Below are positions 50,701 to 61,994 of a stretch of DNA of 62,000 nucleotides, piece by piece. The position numbers and the translations under genes were made by a program. Within the stretch, counting starts at the first letter, position 1. Each line of letters starts with the position of its first letter. Source of the stretch: Diphasiastrum complanatum (taxonomy: Eukaryota; Streptophyta; Lycopodiopsida; Lycopodiales; Lycopodiaceae); NCBI GenBank assembly GCA_029204225.1, contig CM055113.1, forward strand, positions 21,647,605-21,709,604. Direction: 5' to 3'. Below the pieces are notes generated by a model that searched no databases, was not told the DNA's origin, and saw nothing but the letters and a program-made list of their open reading frames with translations.

Positions 50701-53700
50701 AAATGGATGCAAGTGACATCACTGTTGGGGCAGTTTTGATGCAAGAGGGTAGGCCTGTGGTTTTTGAGAGCAAGATGCTCAACCCTGCATAGAAGAATTA
50801 TCCAAGTCATGAGAAGGAGCTGTATGCCATAGTCCACGCTTTGAAGGCATGAAGGCATTATTTGTATGGCACGGAATTCTATGTGTACACCAACCATAAC
50901 ACTTTGAGATATTTTTGCAACCAGCCAGACCTTATAGGGCATCAAGCCAAGTAGCGGCTGAATTGATGCAAGAATTTCACATGAAAATTCGATACAAAAA
51001 AGGTGCCAAAAATCGTGTGAATGATGCATTATCTCATATATTGTATTAGATGGCTTTTGTGGTCATTGAAAATGACCTAATTGTTGAGATTAGATAGGCT
51101 CAGAAGAAGGAGGATCCTCATTGTAAGGAAATTGTGAGAGGCAAATCTTGTACAAGTAGAATCTCAGGAGGAGAGTTCTAGTTGATGATCAACAATGGTT
51201 GTCGATAGCTCATGCTATTCTCCAACTAAGATCTCCAAAAACATAGAACTCCCCTACAAGAAGCTCAGGACTTTAAACTCAGAATGACAGATCCATGGTC
51301 GCCATTTATATTGATACAGCAAATTAGCAAGTTCCGAATGCAACATACCAATAGGGTTCTTAGATTAGGGTTTTTGGCCTTATTAGTTAAAAATAGTTTA
51401 GAATCAATGAAATAGGCTTGTAGACATAATTATGAGACCCAATAGATTGCAGGTGCTTATGTGGCCAAAAATAATTGAGTATGGACTATGTAATGTATGT
51501 CCATAACTCTCCAGCCATCTACGCGCATTTGCATGCCACTCCACAATTCGACTTACCAAGGATCATGTTTGATTGAAAGAACGAATGAAGCACATGACTT
51601 AATCAAGATCAATGTCATGCAAAGCTTGTAGATAAGAAGAGAGCGCTTAAAGCACGTAGGAGAAACAACTCGCTCTAGCAAAAAAGCAACATGACAAATA
51701 CAATCCCTAAAATTAAATCGATTTCTAAGTTCCAAAAGCAGAGAGTAGAGATGAAAGAAATGCAAGAAGCCAAGATGACAAGATTTCATCCCAAAAATTC
51801 AAGAGACCCAAGACATATAGAAGGAAGAGGAAGGTTGTTCTCTTGATCCATCCTCCAAAAAAACACCTATAGCTAGTTGCCATGGCCTTAAACAATTTTC
51901 CCCAAAAGCCTCTACAAGCAATTAGCTCGCGATGGAGAAGCCAAGAGAGTGCCACCTCCTCCAAGCCCTACTTGCAAATGGAACACCAAAATAATGGACA
52001 AGATATGTATGCCTCTCTCCTAACAACAAACCCCTAGCCAAAGGAAAGTGGGAGAAAATTTTTGGGGTAAGATACTAGGGTTGGATGGCCTGGGACCCAT
52101 CCAACTTAGGATTGGGTACCCGACCCCTAGGACTACATTTTGCACCCAAAATTTGGGTACTACCTAGACTAGACACCCATGCTATGGTCTTGCATTTCAC
52201 TTCATAGGACTTAAAACAATACTAATCCTTAATACTAAGGTACCTAATCTAACTGATTAAGTACCAACCACGGTGCATTTTTGCAATAGAGGTAGGTAGA
52301 CCACTTTTATGATTGTCAATGAGCAAGCAGTCGATTTTTGCTCTAAGGAGATTGTCCTTCTGTTACGTCCACATCCTACATATAGGATTCGGTATAATAC
52401 TAGACTTGGATACACGGTACTCCAATATGCAAGATTTTTGGGAAGGCCTCATTATGGCCAAAAATGTAATTGATAACCTTGTGAGGGCCCAAGTACATTA
52501 GTGGAGCTACTGCATGTGTTAGGACGGCTATAGGCATGTGTAGAGTATCAATAGTAATGAAAAGCGCTTTGGGGATTTACCTAGTTTGCATGATCACATG
52601 CACGAATGAGGCTAGGGCCTATATATCCTGGTGGAAACTTGCCAATTTGTGACAAAGGCCACGTAGTGGGCCTTCTTGATGTGCGGTTGCAGAAGGGTGG
52701 ACAAATGTAGCTATGGTCTATGTGATGAAGAGGGCCCAGTCGATGGTGGAGGTCTATGTGAGGAGGGCATAGTAGGTGGTGGAGGTGCAAAAACGGTTTG
52801 TGATCTATGTGACAAAGAGGGCACGGAGGGTGGTTGAGGTCCGGGTGGAGGAGCTCGGTTGGTTGATGGAGTTGTGGTACTAGGTTGGTAGACACTTTAT
52901 AATGCTTGCCTATACATAATATCCTAGAATCTTTTGGAATTTTAAGATTAGTCATCAACTTGAAAATCTCTGGGAGATCTTTTAAGATTGGCATAGTGCT
53001 TAGCTCTATGCCGAGCACTACGGACACTATCCTTTGCCACTTGTTTCTTGCATATCATGCAAGAAGTCTGCAACCTCATGCGTATAACCACTCAAAACGA
53101 CTATAGTCTATCATGCATCTCCACAAGCACAATGCACAAAAGTTGGGGAAAAGCAGACATGCATCAAAACAATTCACAATTTTGACAGTTTTTACTCACA
53201 AATTTCAGTGATCAGTGCGAGTATGTGGAGCGACATTCCGCCTTAATGGACCGCACTAGGCTAGAGCACAAGCGCAATACCTTCAAGATGTGCACAGGTA
53301 TGCCTGGTGCAATACACCATGCTCAAGCTTGTGTCATGGTCGCATATGTTGGAGGGCTCACACCTCTCAAGAGAGTCGCCATCAAAGCTCTCTTGTAGGA
53401 CTGTTTAGCATCGATCTGTGAGCGGAACTGGGTGCTTATTCACACGAGAAAGCAGATTGTTTGTGCAGTAGTGCGAGCGGTTGGTGTTCTGCAACACCAA
53501 CTCCAAACTTGTCAGGCATTTTGAGAAGATTATGGATCCTATTGAGGTGTCACCAGACGACTGCATGCTCCCCGAGACAGATACCGCATAGTGTCCTCCA
53601 TCCCACATGCAGCCTGCGGATGACAAGGTAGTTGGTATTGGATGAGCTGTAGGAGGATTTGGCTATGGAGCTTAGAGCTGAGGTGGACGTCCATGATCAG

Positions 53701-56700
53701 GAGATTTTGGAACAGACAGTGTGGAGCCAAAAAACAATGCAAATGATTTTGATGATGAAATGCTAGACCAAGAAATCGATGCAAGAGTGCAACCTCCCAA
53801 TCAAGATGTACCAGCCTACCATGCAGATATATATCCCAAGGATTTTATTTGCATGGAGAGGGAGCCATGGGGAGTTCTTGGGGCAAGGGAGCAAGAGGGG
53901 CCACCCACGGATCCATTCAAATATACCCAGGAGTATCACAGGCCTGCTCAACCATCTCAGGTGCATCATTATCTTTTGAGTACTTAATTCTAGTTTGATT
54001 ATAAACAACTTTTCCAGTTCGCAGTATCATTTGCATGCATTTGAGTTGTCTTGTATGTAGTCAAATTGAGTGCATTACAAGTTATGTCTAATTGACAAGG
54101 GGTTGAGAATGTACAGGTTCCAGGGACCCAAGCTGGATGTCCACACTTGGATTTCTACATTGGGTAGACACAAACGTTGCAACTGCTCTAGCGTGTATTC
54201 CTGTACATGATACCTCAACTTCACCAATCCAGGATCCTTCTAGGGCTCCAGCCCGTCTGCACAGCCTTGTCACAGACGGACAGATTGTTATAAAATACAT
54301 CATGCTTGCCTGTGACTGATCATGCCATCAAATGCGTGCAAGTGACAATTATCAAATAATATATTTATTAATTTCTAAAAGATGACAGTGATATAGATCA
54401 CGTGGAATGCCACGTTGTATTTGAGGTAAAATACATAGGCATTTAATGTAATAATGGCAGACAATTGCTTGCAGAATAACATAGTTTGTCACCCAATTTG
54501 CCCATTTATCTTTCCCAGCTTTCTACAAAACAAAGAATGCAGTTCTTAACCAATTTGGGACTTATTTGTGAAGAGGAAGGATCCATCAGGTTAACAAGCC
54601 AGCTGACATGACTATTGTGCGGTACGAATTATTAATAGAAAAGCTTCATCTGTTGACAACATAGTTCAGATAAACTGTACCAAGAATAAAGATGAAGCGA
54701 AAGCACGCTGTATTCATACCATATGTCGGATCAGCATTGTCACGAACAATGCGGCGGTCCATTTGAGGTGTAAATCCCCGTCCAAGTTCCAGTAATTTCC
54801 AAAGAAAATCACTAAGGTGAATGCTTGCTATCAATAGAAGAAGCGGTTCCTGTTCATATCCTGAGGTACTAATGGGTTCGCTACCATCCAAGCATTCACA
54901 CAATGTGCCTGCTATCAAAGATGCACTGTTTGTATTGCACTGCTGAATAAGGTGCAAGAGTCCAGAATTAGCTCCTGCTCTCGACACCATCTCCCAGTCT
55001 TTCCCACTCTAAACATTCCGTCAAAATACACAAGAAGATAGGAGATATAGTGAACTTTGTTTTCTCTTCTTTAACCTAGTGTCTGACAGATGAAAGTGAT
55101 TCCCAAAAGAACTTAACATTAACATACAATTTCAGCACAACTGAAAATTTTCATGAACAAATGTATGACAAGCCATTAGACCGTTTCCATCTAACATTGT
55201 AATTAAATGATTCAAAGCTGAAACTTTTCAATCAAGAAAGAAAATAGAGCTTGTCGACATAATAGACTTTACAAAGCCTAGCAACACAAGAAGCAACAAT
55301 GAAAAGGATCCAGGGTATCTACAAGAGCTTTTGATATAAAAAATCAGCAGCATAATTGGTTGCCAGTCACTCAAAACAGTTGAATTCACACTAGTACTAA
55401 TGGTTCTAACTTCTTATATCGTCCAAAAACATTGGTTAAATAGTTCAGGTAAAGCCTATAAGCATTGCAACACCAAAATAGATCTGAAATCCTCATCATA
55501 ATTCTATCAATCCTTCTTCATAAACCTAAAAGGCTAGAAGCAGGATTTGCATGAACAAGGATACAAATGTTGCAACTGTGATTGTACGTAAGAGCTTGTC
55601 GCTTGTAGCAAGAATCTGCATTAATCAGAACATTCAGTATCATTAATCATTCACTCTTTTTGAAATTTAAGTTTACTCATAAAAATTGAAGGTTCCAAGA
55701 GCCAGACCTTTACAGAGTTCAGCATTGCTAGGCTGAAACCACTGTTAGTAAACTTGGTTGGATATCTAAGAAGGCAAGATGCAGGAAAATACACCACATC
55801 TGCCTTTCCTGCCAGACCAGAAAGTGTGCTCACGGTTGGCTCTTTGCCACACTCTGGGACTGTTTCAGAGCTACTGATACTAAAAAAAACTCCACAAAAG
55901 ATACAAATGCAATACTTTCAAATCAAAGCTTTATCAAATGATCAACAAATGAAATGTTCAAAGTACAACACCTTTTAGTCCAATGGGCTTATTATGATTA
56001 ACACATATTTGAAATGTAAGAGATAAGCGGTCAACAAGCTTCTTCATTGTATCACCAGGAATACAGTCTACTGCTGCAAAAACAACACTGCAAATCAGAA
56101 TAGTACCAAAAACATAAAGTGACTAATGCACTACTTTCAGCAAACACTGCATAGATTATCTAGAATTTAAGAGTTCGTGATATTTGAACTGCTTGCTTGA
56201 CTGCCTATGCATGAAAATGAAACAAGGCAAGACATAATAAACAACAATGCCAAGTAAACCTTAGGTGCAAAATTAGATAGTCAGGTTATAGACAAAAGAC
56301 TCCTGTTACAAATATCTGAGAAGGCCACTTGACTTTGTTGATGGTTTATGATTTGATGTCCAAATGACATGAATGAATAAACTTTCAGAGCTACCCACAA
56401 TAGAATTTTTTGTGAAAGCTTAGAACCACCATGTTTTCCATATCAATCAGGCAAGAGTCAGCATTCTTAAATTGTCCATATTTAATGATTATTTGCCTAT
56501 CACTCACCGAGCTTTCCATGTTTATCTCGCATCCTTCTGTTATGAAGCCAACCTTTTTTGATAGCAAGATTGATTTCTTCTGACAAAATTTTCTGCTTCT
56601 AAAGCCAAACAATGGCACATCAAAGATGATGTGCAAGAACAGTCAGATATGTTCAACAGGGGAGATTTATATGCTAGAGCACTCCGTTAACTTGTAAAAA

Positions 56701-58143
56701 GCATTGCAATACCTTCTCTTCAATTTGTTAAAAATGTTTTTATGGCAAGACATTAAGGCCATCAAGTTGAAGATGGCTTTGATTTGCGAAGGAAATAAAT
56801 CAAATGACAAACTTGTTGTACCACACTCAGTATTTTGTATCCAGATTCCAACTAAATTCATGTTAGTCCTCAAGCATCCTCTTCTTTCAAAAACAGAAAA
56901 ACTTGCTTGATGCGTATTCTTTGTGCTATTTGAGGTGAGATCATTGTCTCTCAAATACTAGCAGCCAAGAGGACCCTCAATTACGTGAAAGAGCTAATCA
57001 CAAAAGGAGAGGAGAAGTTAAAGAAAATTTATCTTACTCCATCGGAGTATTTGGCAATAAATGCTTGTTTCCAAGTGTTAACTCCAAGAGGTAATGAAAC
57101 ACACAGTGATTGTAATCTAGAATCTTTGGAGTGATCAGGCTGCCACCATGTTCTGTAGAGATACTTCCAAACCTGCTCCATTCATTTCAATGGCATCAAA
57201 ACATTAACAAAATAGAAATAATATTGATAACAAAAAAGGAATAGATGCTTCTACGCTGAATCAAGCAGCCTGTCGCCCCAAAGATGTGCAAAGATAGGAG
57301 ACTTTCATCCAATGTAGAAAGAAATGTCAATGAGCAAGCTTTAGGTTTGATACAACAATGTCGCCAAAAGGCCTAGCAGTCTACCAGTCCATTTTCTTAT
57401 CATTGCTAATTGCACAGACTTCAGAATGAAGTAGAATACGACCAAATCAGAGGCCTGGTATACTTACCTTGTCTTTCAAATGAAGTTTACAAATTCATTA
57501 GGCTGAAAAATAACCAAAATAATTTGCAAAGTTTTCCCAACCTTTCTTTTCTTTGTTTAGTTCAGAGTAAACTTGACTACTCAGGAAACAAGATTTCAAC
57601 AAAACAAATTCTTTTTGACCCTGCCAACTATGATGTTCAAAAAGAGCATAACTAGAATCATACTGCATCCGAGTAAACAGCTTCTTGCCAGTGGCGGCAT
57701 ACTGAAGCACAATTTATGATGTGGTACACGGACTCAAGTTTTGTAAAACAGAGGCAGAGTGAATCAAGCGGCAGATTCGCAGCAGCAACTCGAATCTCTT
57801 CCTCACTCACAGTGATTTTGACTGCTTGGTGACTTTGAATTTGATTCTTTCTGCTCAAAGCGATTCCAGGCCTCATCTTGGAGATGTTAGATGTAACCAT
57901 TCTGGTTGTCCTTGTAGCCTCTGAAATGATAGTAGCATTGCCAGAAAGTGAACTAGTTCTCCCTATTTTCTTGGACACTGGTTGTACACATGAACTAACC
58001 AGACTTCCTTTTTCTTGCTGAAGGGTTGAGGAAGGCTTGCTTCTGTGAAAGCCACAGTATCCACTATCAAGCCACTTATTGTGTAGGAAAGAGCACATTA
58101 AGCCATGAAATGTAGGTAGCAAATCCTTGTGGCAAAACTTGAA
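41729..58143 (-). CDS. F-box protein, multi-exon, with an 11.9-kb transposon-filled intron
   Basis: Probable substrate receptor of an SCF ubiquitin ligase; the substrate is unknown. Minus-strand exons are 58143-57664, 57172-57038, 56592-56508, 56073-55972, about 55879-55714, 55008-54720, 42782-42766 (17 nt), 42197-42027 and 41938-41729. The first ends with the F-box, [20 protein letters not shown] then [24 protein letters not shown] across the junction. Further on come [36 protein letters not shown] and [14 protein letters not shown], with [16 protein letters not shown] and [18 protein letters not shown] toward the end. Phases agree at every junction except 55972/55879, where one base is out. 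Start codon and first exon are uncertain; 58452-58270 may hold one. The C-terminal region is a family I cannot name. The link from 54720 across the big intron is inferred from phase and splice sites only. Confidence 0.6.
42766..42782 (-). other. Candidate 17-nt microexon of the F-box gene
   Basis: On the minus strand, TTTATTTCTTCAG precedes GGTTGCATGGCTGGCAT, which is followed by GTGAGC, so both splice sites are good. It enters in phase 1, matching the exon that ends ...ACATATG at 54720, and exits in phase 0, matching the exon starting at 42197. The joined reading is ..TYG-LHGWH-HEIIPG... This is inference; a 17-nt exon could arise by chance. Confidence 0.4.
43330..44240. repeat. Two copies of a 60-bp block, 0.84 kb apart
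   Basis: ATGCCAAACTATCTGAAGTG with the following GGCCAAGCAG..TAGCGACCAAGCAT..CTCATATATC at about 43334 recurs at about 44177 with a few changes. The sequence between and after them includes other echoing phrases (AAGACCAGTACCAA, CGATGATCATAAG). It looks like a duplicated non-coding segment. Confidence 0.65.
44690..45455 (+). pseudogene. Gypsy reverse transcriptase fragment, interrupted by a copia LTR
   Basis: The reading runs [67 protein letters not shown] and [15 protein letters not shown]. This follows the usual gypsy RT order as far as the lead-in to the SFLG motif. Stops and frameshifts are frequent and the catalytic DD lies in a shifted frame (LIDDILVH). It stops exactly where the copia LTR begins at 45456, as expected if the copia element inserted here. 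Confidence 0.85.
45456..46420 (-). mobile_element. Copia 3' LTR, 965 bp
   Basis: On the plus strand it begins TGTAGG and ends TTCTACA, so the ends form TGTAG..CTACA inverted termini. On the minus strand it follows the copia RNase H end and a GAGAGGGCG purine tract. One side abuts a gypsy RT fragment mid-domain. Its central part has nine TCGCGA hexamers in 381 bp (45905-46285). No second copy of the LTR was seen, so divergence-based dating is not possible from this window. Confidence 0.75.
46421..50097 (-). pseudogene. Ty1/copia internal region (gag, protease, integrase, RT, RNase H), decayed
   Basis: Minus-strand order from 50097: gag ([14 protein letters not shown]); knuckles [14 protein letters not shown] (His to Tyr) and [14 protein letters not shown]; protease [13 protein letters not shown] (about 49180). 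Integrase follows with GAG-pre [13 protein letters not shown], zinc HHCC, and a DDE triad in [19 protein letters not shown] and [12 protein letters not shown] then gives WIQAIEDEM and [17 protein letters not shown], then KQAARQ. Here about 120 residues with the YVDD box are missing, and the frame resumes with [13 protein letters not shown] and RNase H ([22 protein letters not shown]). Stops and frameshifts occur throughout. The 5' LTR is absent: gag abuts another gypsy fragment at about 50097. Confidence 0.9.
50098..51150 (+). pseudogene. Second gypsy fragment (RT and RNase H)
   Basis: The reading begins [20 protein letters not shown], skips part of the RT palm (the SxFDLxxGY region is missing), and resumes with [20 protein letters not shown]. 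It then has the catalytic FVDDILV (50344-50364), [20 protein letters not shown] and RNase H pieces [31 protein letters not shown] and [10 protein letters not shown]. Several stops are present. It overlaps in domain content with the 44.7-45.5-kb fragment, so it is a different copy, not the other half of the same insertion. Confidence 0.85.
51151..54719. other. Unassigned intron sequence
   Basis: No gene is supported. Between 52680 and 52870 imperfect repeats of TCTATGTGA..GAGGGC with GGTGGAGG produce a His/Pro/Leu-rich minus-strand frame and are best read as low-complexity DNA. The open frame 53721-53987 ([20 protein letters not shown]) matches nothing I recognise. Confidence 0.4.
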
Positions 58144-59804
58144 CTGAAGAAACTTGCAGGAACAGCAATGATTGAAATTCAGATTTTAAGTTCTAATTCT
58201 TACCAGACCCATTCCAACAATCTATATACAACAAGGCAACTAGCATAAGACTGTTTTTGAGTCATTGAACTAACTTTCAGCAACAAAGGTGCTGGTTTCG
58301 ACTGAATTTTTTTCTGCAGCCACACAAATGGTCTGATTAAACTTTCTGCTAAAAGATTTCACGTAACATGGATCTGCAGGCACCAAGTCCCTATTAGAGA
58401 TTGTATCCATTGCATGGACATTTTTTCTAGATAGGAAATATGTTGAAGCCACTTTTCATTTTAAGTCATGACCTTGTGAATGGTGTTACTGGACTTACTG
58501 AATGTCACAGTGATAGGACAAAACTATATCAAGCACACGTAGTGGAGATAGTGGTGACAGTGGATTTTTGGCTTTCTAGAATCTTCCAGGATGCTTACTA
58601 TTGCATATAAAATAAAGGGCAGAGAAACTCATTTCTCAGATTTGAGTTTGATGTTTTGAGCCCTTTCTTGGGAAGTTCTATCTTTTGAACGTCTTTGTTA
58701 GAAATTTGACTAAGCTATTGGCGGCCATTGTTCTTCATTATGTTTTCCTCGTTGTTTCATCAAAGCTATATCTATAAATAAGTTTATAATTAGGTAATAG
58801 AACACTTTCCTGCTCGCCCTATTTACATCATTTGTCACCCTCCTGTTTGCATCCCAACCATTGTTGCTCTGTCCATTGTTTAGTGCCTCCTTTGCTTACA
58901 ATGGTTGCCTTCCTACTCTGATTCCTTCATCGCTGCCCACCTAGCCTAATGATTGTCGATGCCTAGTTGCCTTGTTATACCATTGTGATGACTCTGGCCT
59001 ATACTTGCCTTTTTTCACCATCACTAGCTCCTCACTTATTGATCACTGGCCCCACATGCATTTTCCCGCATCATGTTGATTGCTTCTAGCTTGCTGGTCA
59101 CTGCCCTACGTGACTAGTGAGGTCGTCCATTGGCCCCAAGGTCTCCTTTTCCATTTCCAGTTGAATGCAATGTTTTCAATAAGCTATAATAATCTTGTAT
59201 AATTTTTCGATGTGCATGGCAACTCTTTTCGGTTACACAATTGCCACAGTTCAAGTTGCACTACTTGGTAGCCATTAAGTTATTGTATTTTTGTTTCACG
59301 TCTTGAGATCGATTTCTTTAACTTCACACATTACAATCCACGTTATGGTTGTTCTTCCCAATAAGTTCGGCTAACAAGCACCATGGCCCATAAGAGCAAC
59401 TGACCAGATTTTAACCCAATTCTTTTCGTACATCTTCACACAGCGCATGAGAATGAAAGACCCATTTGTGACCCTACACTGCCCCTGAGAAGAAGCGGTT
59501 CAAACTATATCTCAATACATGAATTATTTTGTGTAAGAGCTATTCTTGAACCCCCCAAGTGAGGAGAACCACAATTATGTAATCAGTTTTTTGTTTTAGA
59601 AGTAAGACAAAGTTGGAAACCCTTGTCAAGAAGTTGAATGCATGTAACTAGGTCATAACATAATCTGAGGCCCAACTTTAGAGACACACACTCACACACA
59701 CAGAGTTCTTCCATTGTTGTGGATATTCCTCTTGCAAGTAGACAAAGAGAGGAGGAGCTCATGCCTCCGTCATCCCTAGTGAGGACATTGTTCTAGCTTG
59801 TCAA
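58144..59804. other. Upstream of the F-box exons; possible first exon, otherwise nothing
   Basis: The minus-strand frame 58452-58270 starts with ATG and could include the first exon of the F-box gene: a phase-0 GT (ACCTTT|GTTGCT) would join it to 58143, though the donor is weak. Beyond about 58500 no coding signal or repeat was recognised. Confidence 0.35.
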
Positions 59805-60170
59805 TCACATATTTGGGAAACATTTTTCACCCATGAAATGGGAAACGATCATTGAGAAATGGGATATCGGAAATGGGAAAATGCCACATCATTACAAAAG
59901 CAAACTAGTGCAAGGTAATTACAATAGTGCATGTGGAAGAGAGGGAGATATTGAGGGAGAAAGTAATTTATATTGCAAGGGAGAGAAGCTACGTTGAAAT
60001 GAAGTCAATAAGACTCCTAAAAATTGCTCAAAAAGGTCAAATTTGTCCTTTGAACATATATTATAAGTTCAGTTATGGGGGAACATGTTTCCCCAAGTGG
60101 GAAATCGTTTCCTCAGTTGGTGAAACATTTGGTTGTGGGAAATGCATTTCCCACGAAAAAAGGGCATGTG
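59805..60170. repeat. Foldback rich in GGGAAA/TTTCCC with a 20-bp perfect palindrome
   Basis: The left side carries CATTTTTCACCCATG..GGGAAACGAT (59821-59850). The right side carries the complementary ATCGTTTCC..GGTGAAACATTTGG (60104-60132). Next to the right arm, GTGGGAAATGCATTTCCCAC at 60135-60154 is a perfect palindrome. The whole looks like a short inverted-repeat element or its remnant. Confidence 0.5.
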
Positions 60171-61028
60171 CTTTTCAATGAATAGGTGGATTCCAGTCAC
60201 AAGTACCACTGTGGTGCTGTGTGCTTGGGATCAATGAATCAACTGCAAGATCAGACCAACCAGTCCACTTTTGCTATGGGTGATGGTAAAACCGCCTAAC
60301 TATTAGGGTCACCTTCGACTAAATCCTTGGATAAGTTAAACTTCTCTCCGTCAGGTTCATCTAAGATAAATTGGTTGAATTCTATATTGCTTTAAGACGC
60401 AACCGTTATAGATTATTTGAAAAGGGACTAGCAAAATTCACCAGAGAGACATACATATGCTTGGACAAATGGCTGCTATCCCAAAGAGTGATCTCTTGTC
60501 ATACATTCAATTGTGATCAAGATTTGACTGAGCTGTGGCATAAGCATGTATCTAAAGAAAATTGACTCATGTGAAGTACATTAAAGACCTGTTGCGTGTT
60601 CTTAGATCATTGTAAAGCTGGCTTTATAAAGGCCATGCATTTGATACTGTAGCTAAATGTTCAAAACATAGAGTAGCAGAAGCGTGAAACGTAAAGCAAA
60701 CCGGGACCTGGAAGTACGAGAGGGGCCGGGGGGGGTCTCAGCCAGGCTGCTCAGATCTGTCAAGAATTTGGGTGCCGGTCTTCTGGCAGAAGATGGGTTT
60801 GCTCCCGATTTAACTTTCCGTTGCTGCTGCTCTTGTCTCTTCATTGTGCTTGTCTCTTGTCTCTTCATTGTGCTTGTGCAGGATCGTTGTTTCTATCCCC
60901 CCTTGCTTGCTTACCTTCCTTGTGGTATCCTCACTCCTCAAATGGGCTCAAATGGGCGTTGTAGTTACTGAGGAAAAGAGCAACGAGAGTATTGGGAGTG
61001 GTGAGTTAGAGTATTCTATTCTCGAAAG
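60171..61028. other. Non-coding DNA with a GC-richer block
   Basis: The open frame at 60684-60971 begins in a GC-rich patch and then repeats TGTCTCTTCATTGTGCTTG (60835-60870). It has no recognised domain and is not called as a gene. Confidence 0.4.
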
Positions 61029-61305
61029 CAATGAAATTTGAAATGTAGCTTGCATTTGTTTATTTATCAATGAAATTTGAAATGTAGCTTGCATTTGTTT
61101 ATTTATCCAATGTTAATTGGTCTTTCTAAGTGTTCATGTGAGCATGTGTTGGATTCCTTGAGTATTGGGAGTTGTGAGTGAGTGAGAGCAGTCTATCGTC
61201 AAAAGCAATGAAATTTGAAATGTAGCTTGCATTTGTTTATTCATCCAATGTTAATTGGTCTTTTTAAGTGTTCATGTGAGCATGTGTTGGATTCCTTGAA
61301 TACTC
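61029..61305 (+). repeat. Nested tandem duplications
   Basis: CAATGAAATTTGAAATGTAG and the rest of a 39-40-bp unit occur at 61029 and again at 61068. The longer block from there through GTGTTGGATTCCTTGA recurs from about 61207, roughly 139 bp later. The near identity of the copies implies recent duplication. Confidence 0.9.
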
Positions 61306-61324
61306 ATCCTAAGCAGTGGTGCCC

Positions 61325-61979
61325 TGTGAAAATTGTCAACATTTCCTAGCTAGTTTGAGGCCTAAATTGGCTAAAATTGTAAATAGTTTTGGTTCTGGAG
61401 TTTCACACGTGTGAACCAGGCCACAATGTTTTTATTTACTGTATTTTTTCAGTATGATGAAGTGTCAAACTTCATACCCTTCAAAATGAGACCATTTTGA
61501 TGTATTTTGGTCATATAAGCCATTTTTAGCTATTTTTCCTATATAGGGAATATCTAGGGTCAAGTACCTTCTAGAGAGAGGAGAGAGAGTCATCTTCCTC
61601 ATCCATAAATAGTAGGGAAGTCGTGGAGAACAGGTTGGAGAAACCTTTTGTATGCTTCATTGAGATCAATAGATCATTGTCATTGTTTCTTCCTCCATTG
61701 AGAGCATTGTTGTGTGTATTGTCTTCAAGCTATTGTGTATGATCTTAGGTGCTTTCCAAAAGTGATAGGTTGATGTATTATGGACTGTATAATGCTATTT
61801 TGGGCCGCACTTGATGTTTATGGAAGTTTCCATTTGTGATAAATGCTTTTTGATCAAGTTCTTTGCATTCTAGGTAGCATAGAATGTGTTGCCAATTCCT
61901 AGCTTATGTAGTTTGGAGTGCAAGCATTCAAGCCAATGATCTTGGAGTTTAGATCCACTTAGGATCTGTATTTTTCACA
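61325..61979 (+). mobile_element. 5' LTR of an LTR retrotransposon, 655 bp
   Basis: Begins TGTGAAAA and ends TTTTCACA, an 8-bp perfect inverted terminus, and is followed at once by a primer-binding site. A CATAAATAG box at 61604-61612 is in a suitable place for a TATA element, which would put U3 at about 61325-61630. The element body lies beyond the right edge of the window. Confidence 0.8.
61402..61415. promoter_or_regulatory. G-box centred 14-bp palindrome in the LTR
   Basis: TTCACACGTGTGAA is a perfect palindrome with CACGTG at its centre, the core bound by plant bZIP and bHLH factors. It is about 200 bp upstream of the TATA-like box in the LTR. A regulatory role is inference. Confidence 0.5.
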
Positions 61980-61994
61980 TGGTATCAGAGCTGG
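61980..61994 (+). promoter_or_regulatory. Primer-binding site (initiator tRNA-Met type)
   Basis: TGGTATCAGAGCTGG matches the TGGTATCAGAGC primer-binding site complementary to plant initiator tRNA-Met, common in Ty1/copia and many gypsy elements. It begins directly after the CA end of the LTR. Confidence 0.85.

Larger units (their letters stand above)
42783..54719 (-). other. Giant intron of the F-box gene, hosting LTR retrotransposons
   Basis: If the exon chain is right, this 11.9-kb intron contains two plus-strand gypsy fragments and a minus-strand copia element with one LTR, plus unassigned sequence (42800-44640 and 51150-54700). Without those elements it would be about 6 kb. A short block ATGCCAAACTATMTGAAGTG repeats at about 43334 and 44177. 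Confidence 0.45.

Noticed and set aside
44690-51150. The two gypsy fragments as halves of one element split by the copia insertion
   Set aside because: Both contain the same part of the reverse transcriptase, so they overlap rather than continue one another and must be separate copies.
52581-53027. A 148-codon minus-strand ORF rich in His, Pro and Leu
   Set aside because: It arises from imperfect GGTGGAGG/CTATGTGA repeats, with no recognised domain and no splice context.
53721-53987. An 88-codon plus-strand ORF with a plausible acidic start
   Set aside because: It matches no family I recognise, has no supporting splice sites or relatives in the window, and is antisense to the proposed intron.
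61980-61994. TGGTATCAGAGC as part of a tRNA gene
   Set aside because: Only the 15-bp complement to a tRNA 3' end is present; no A-box or cloverleaf precedes it, and it directly follows an LTR end.
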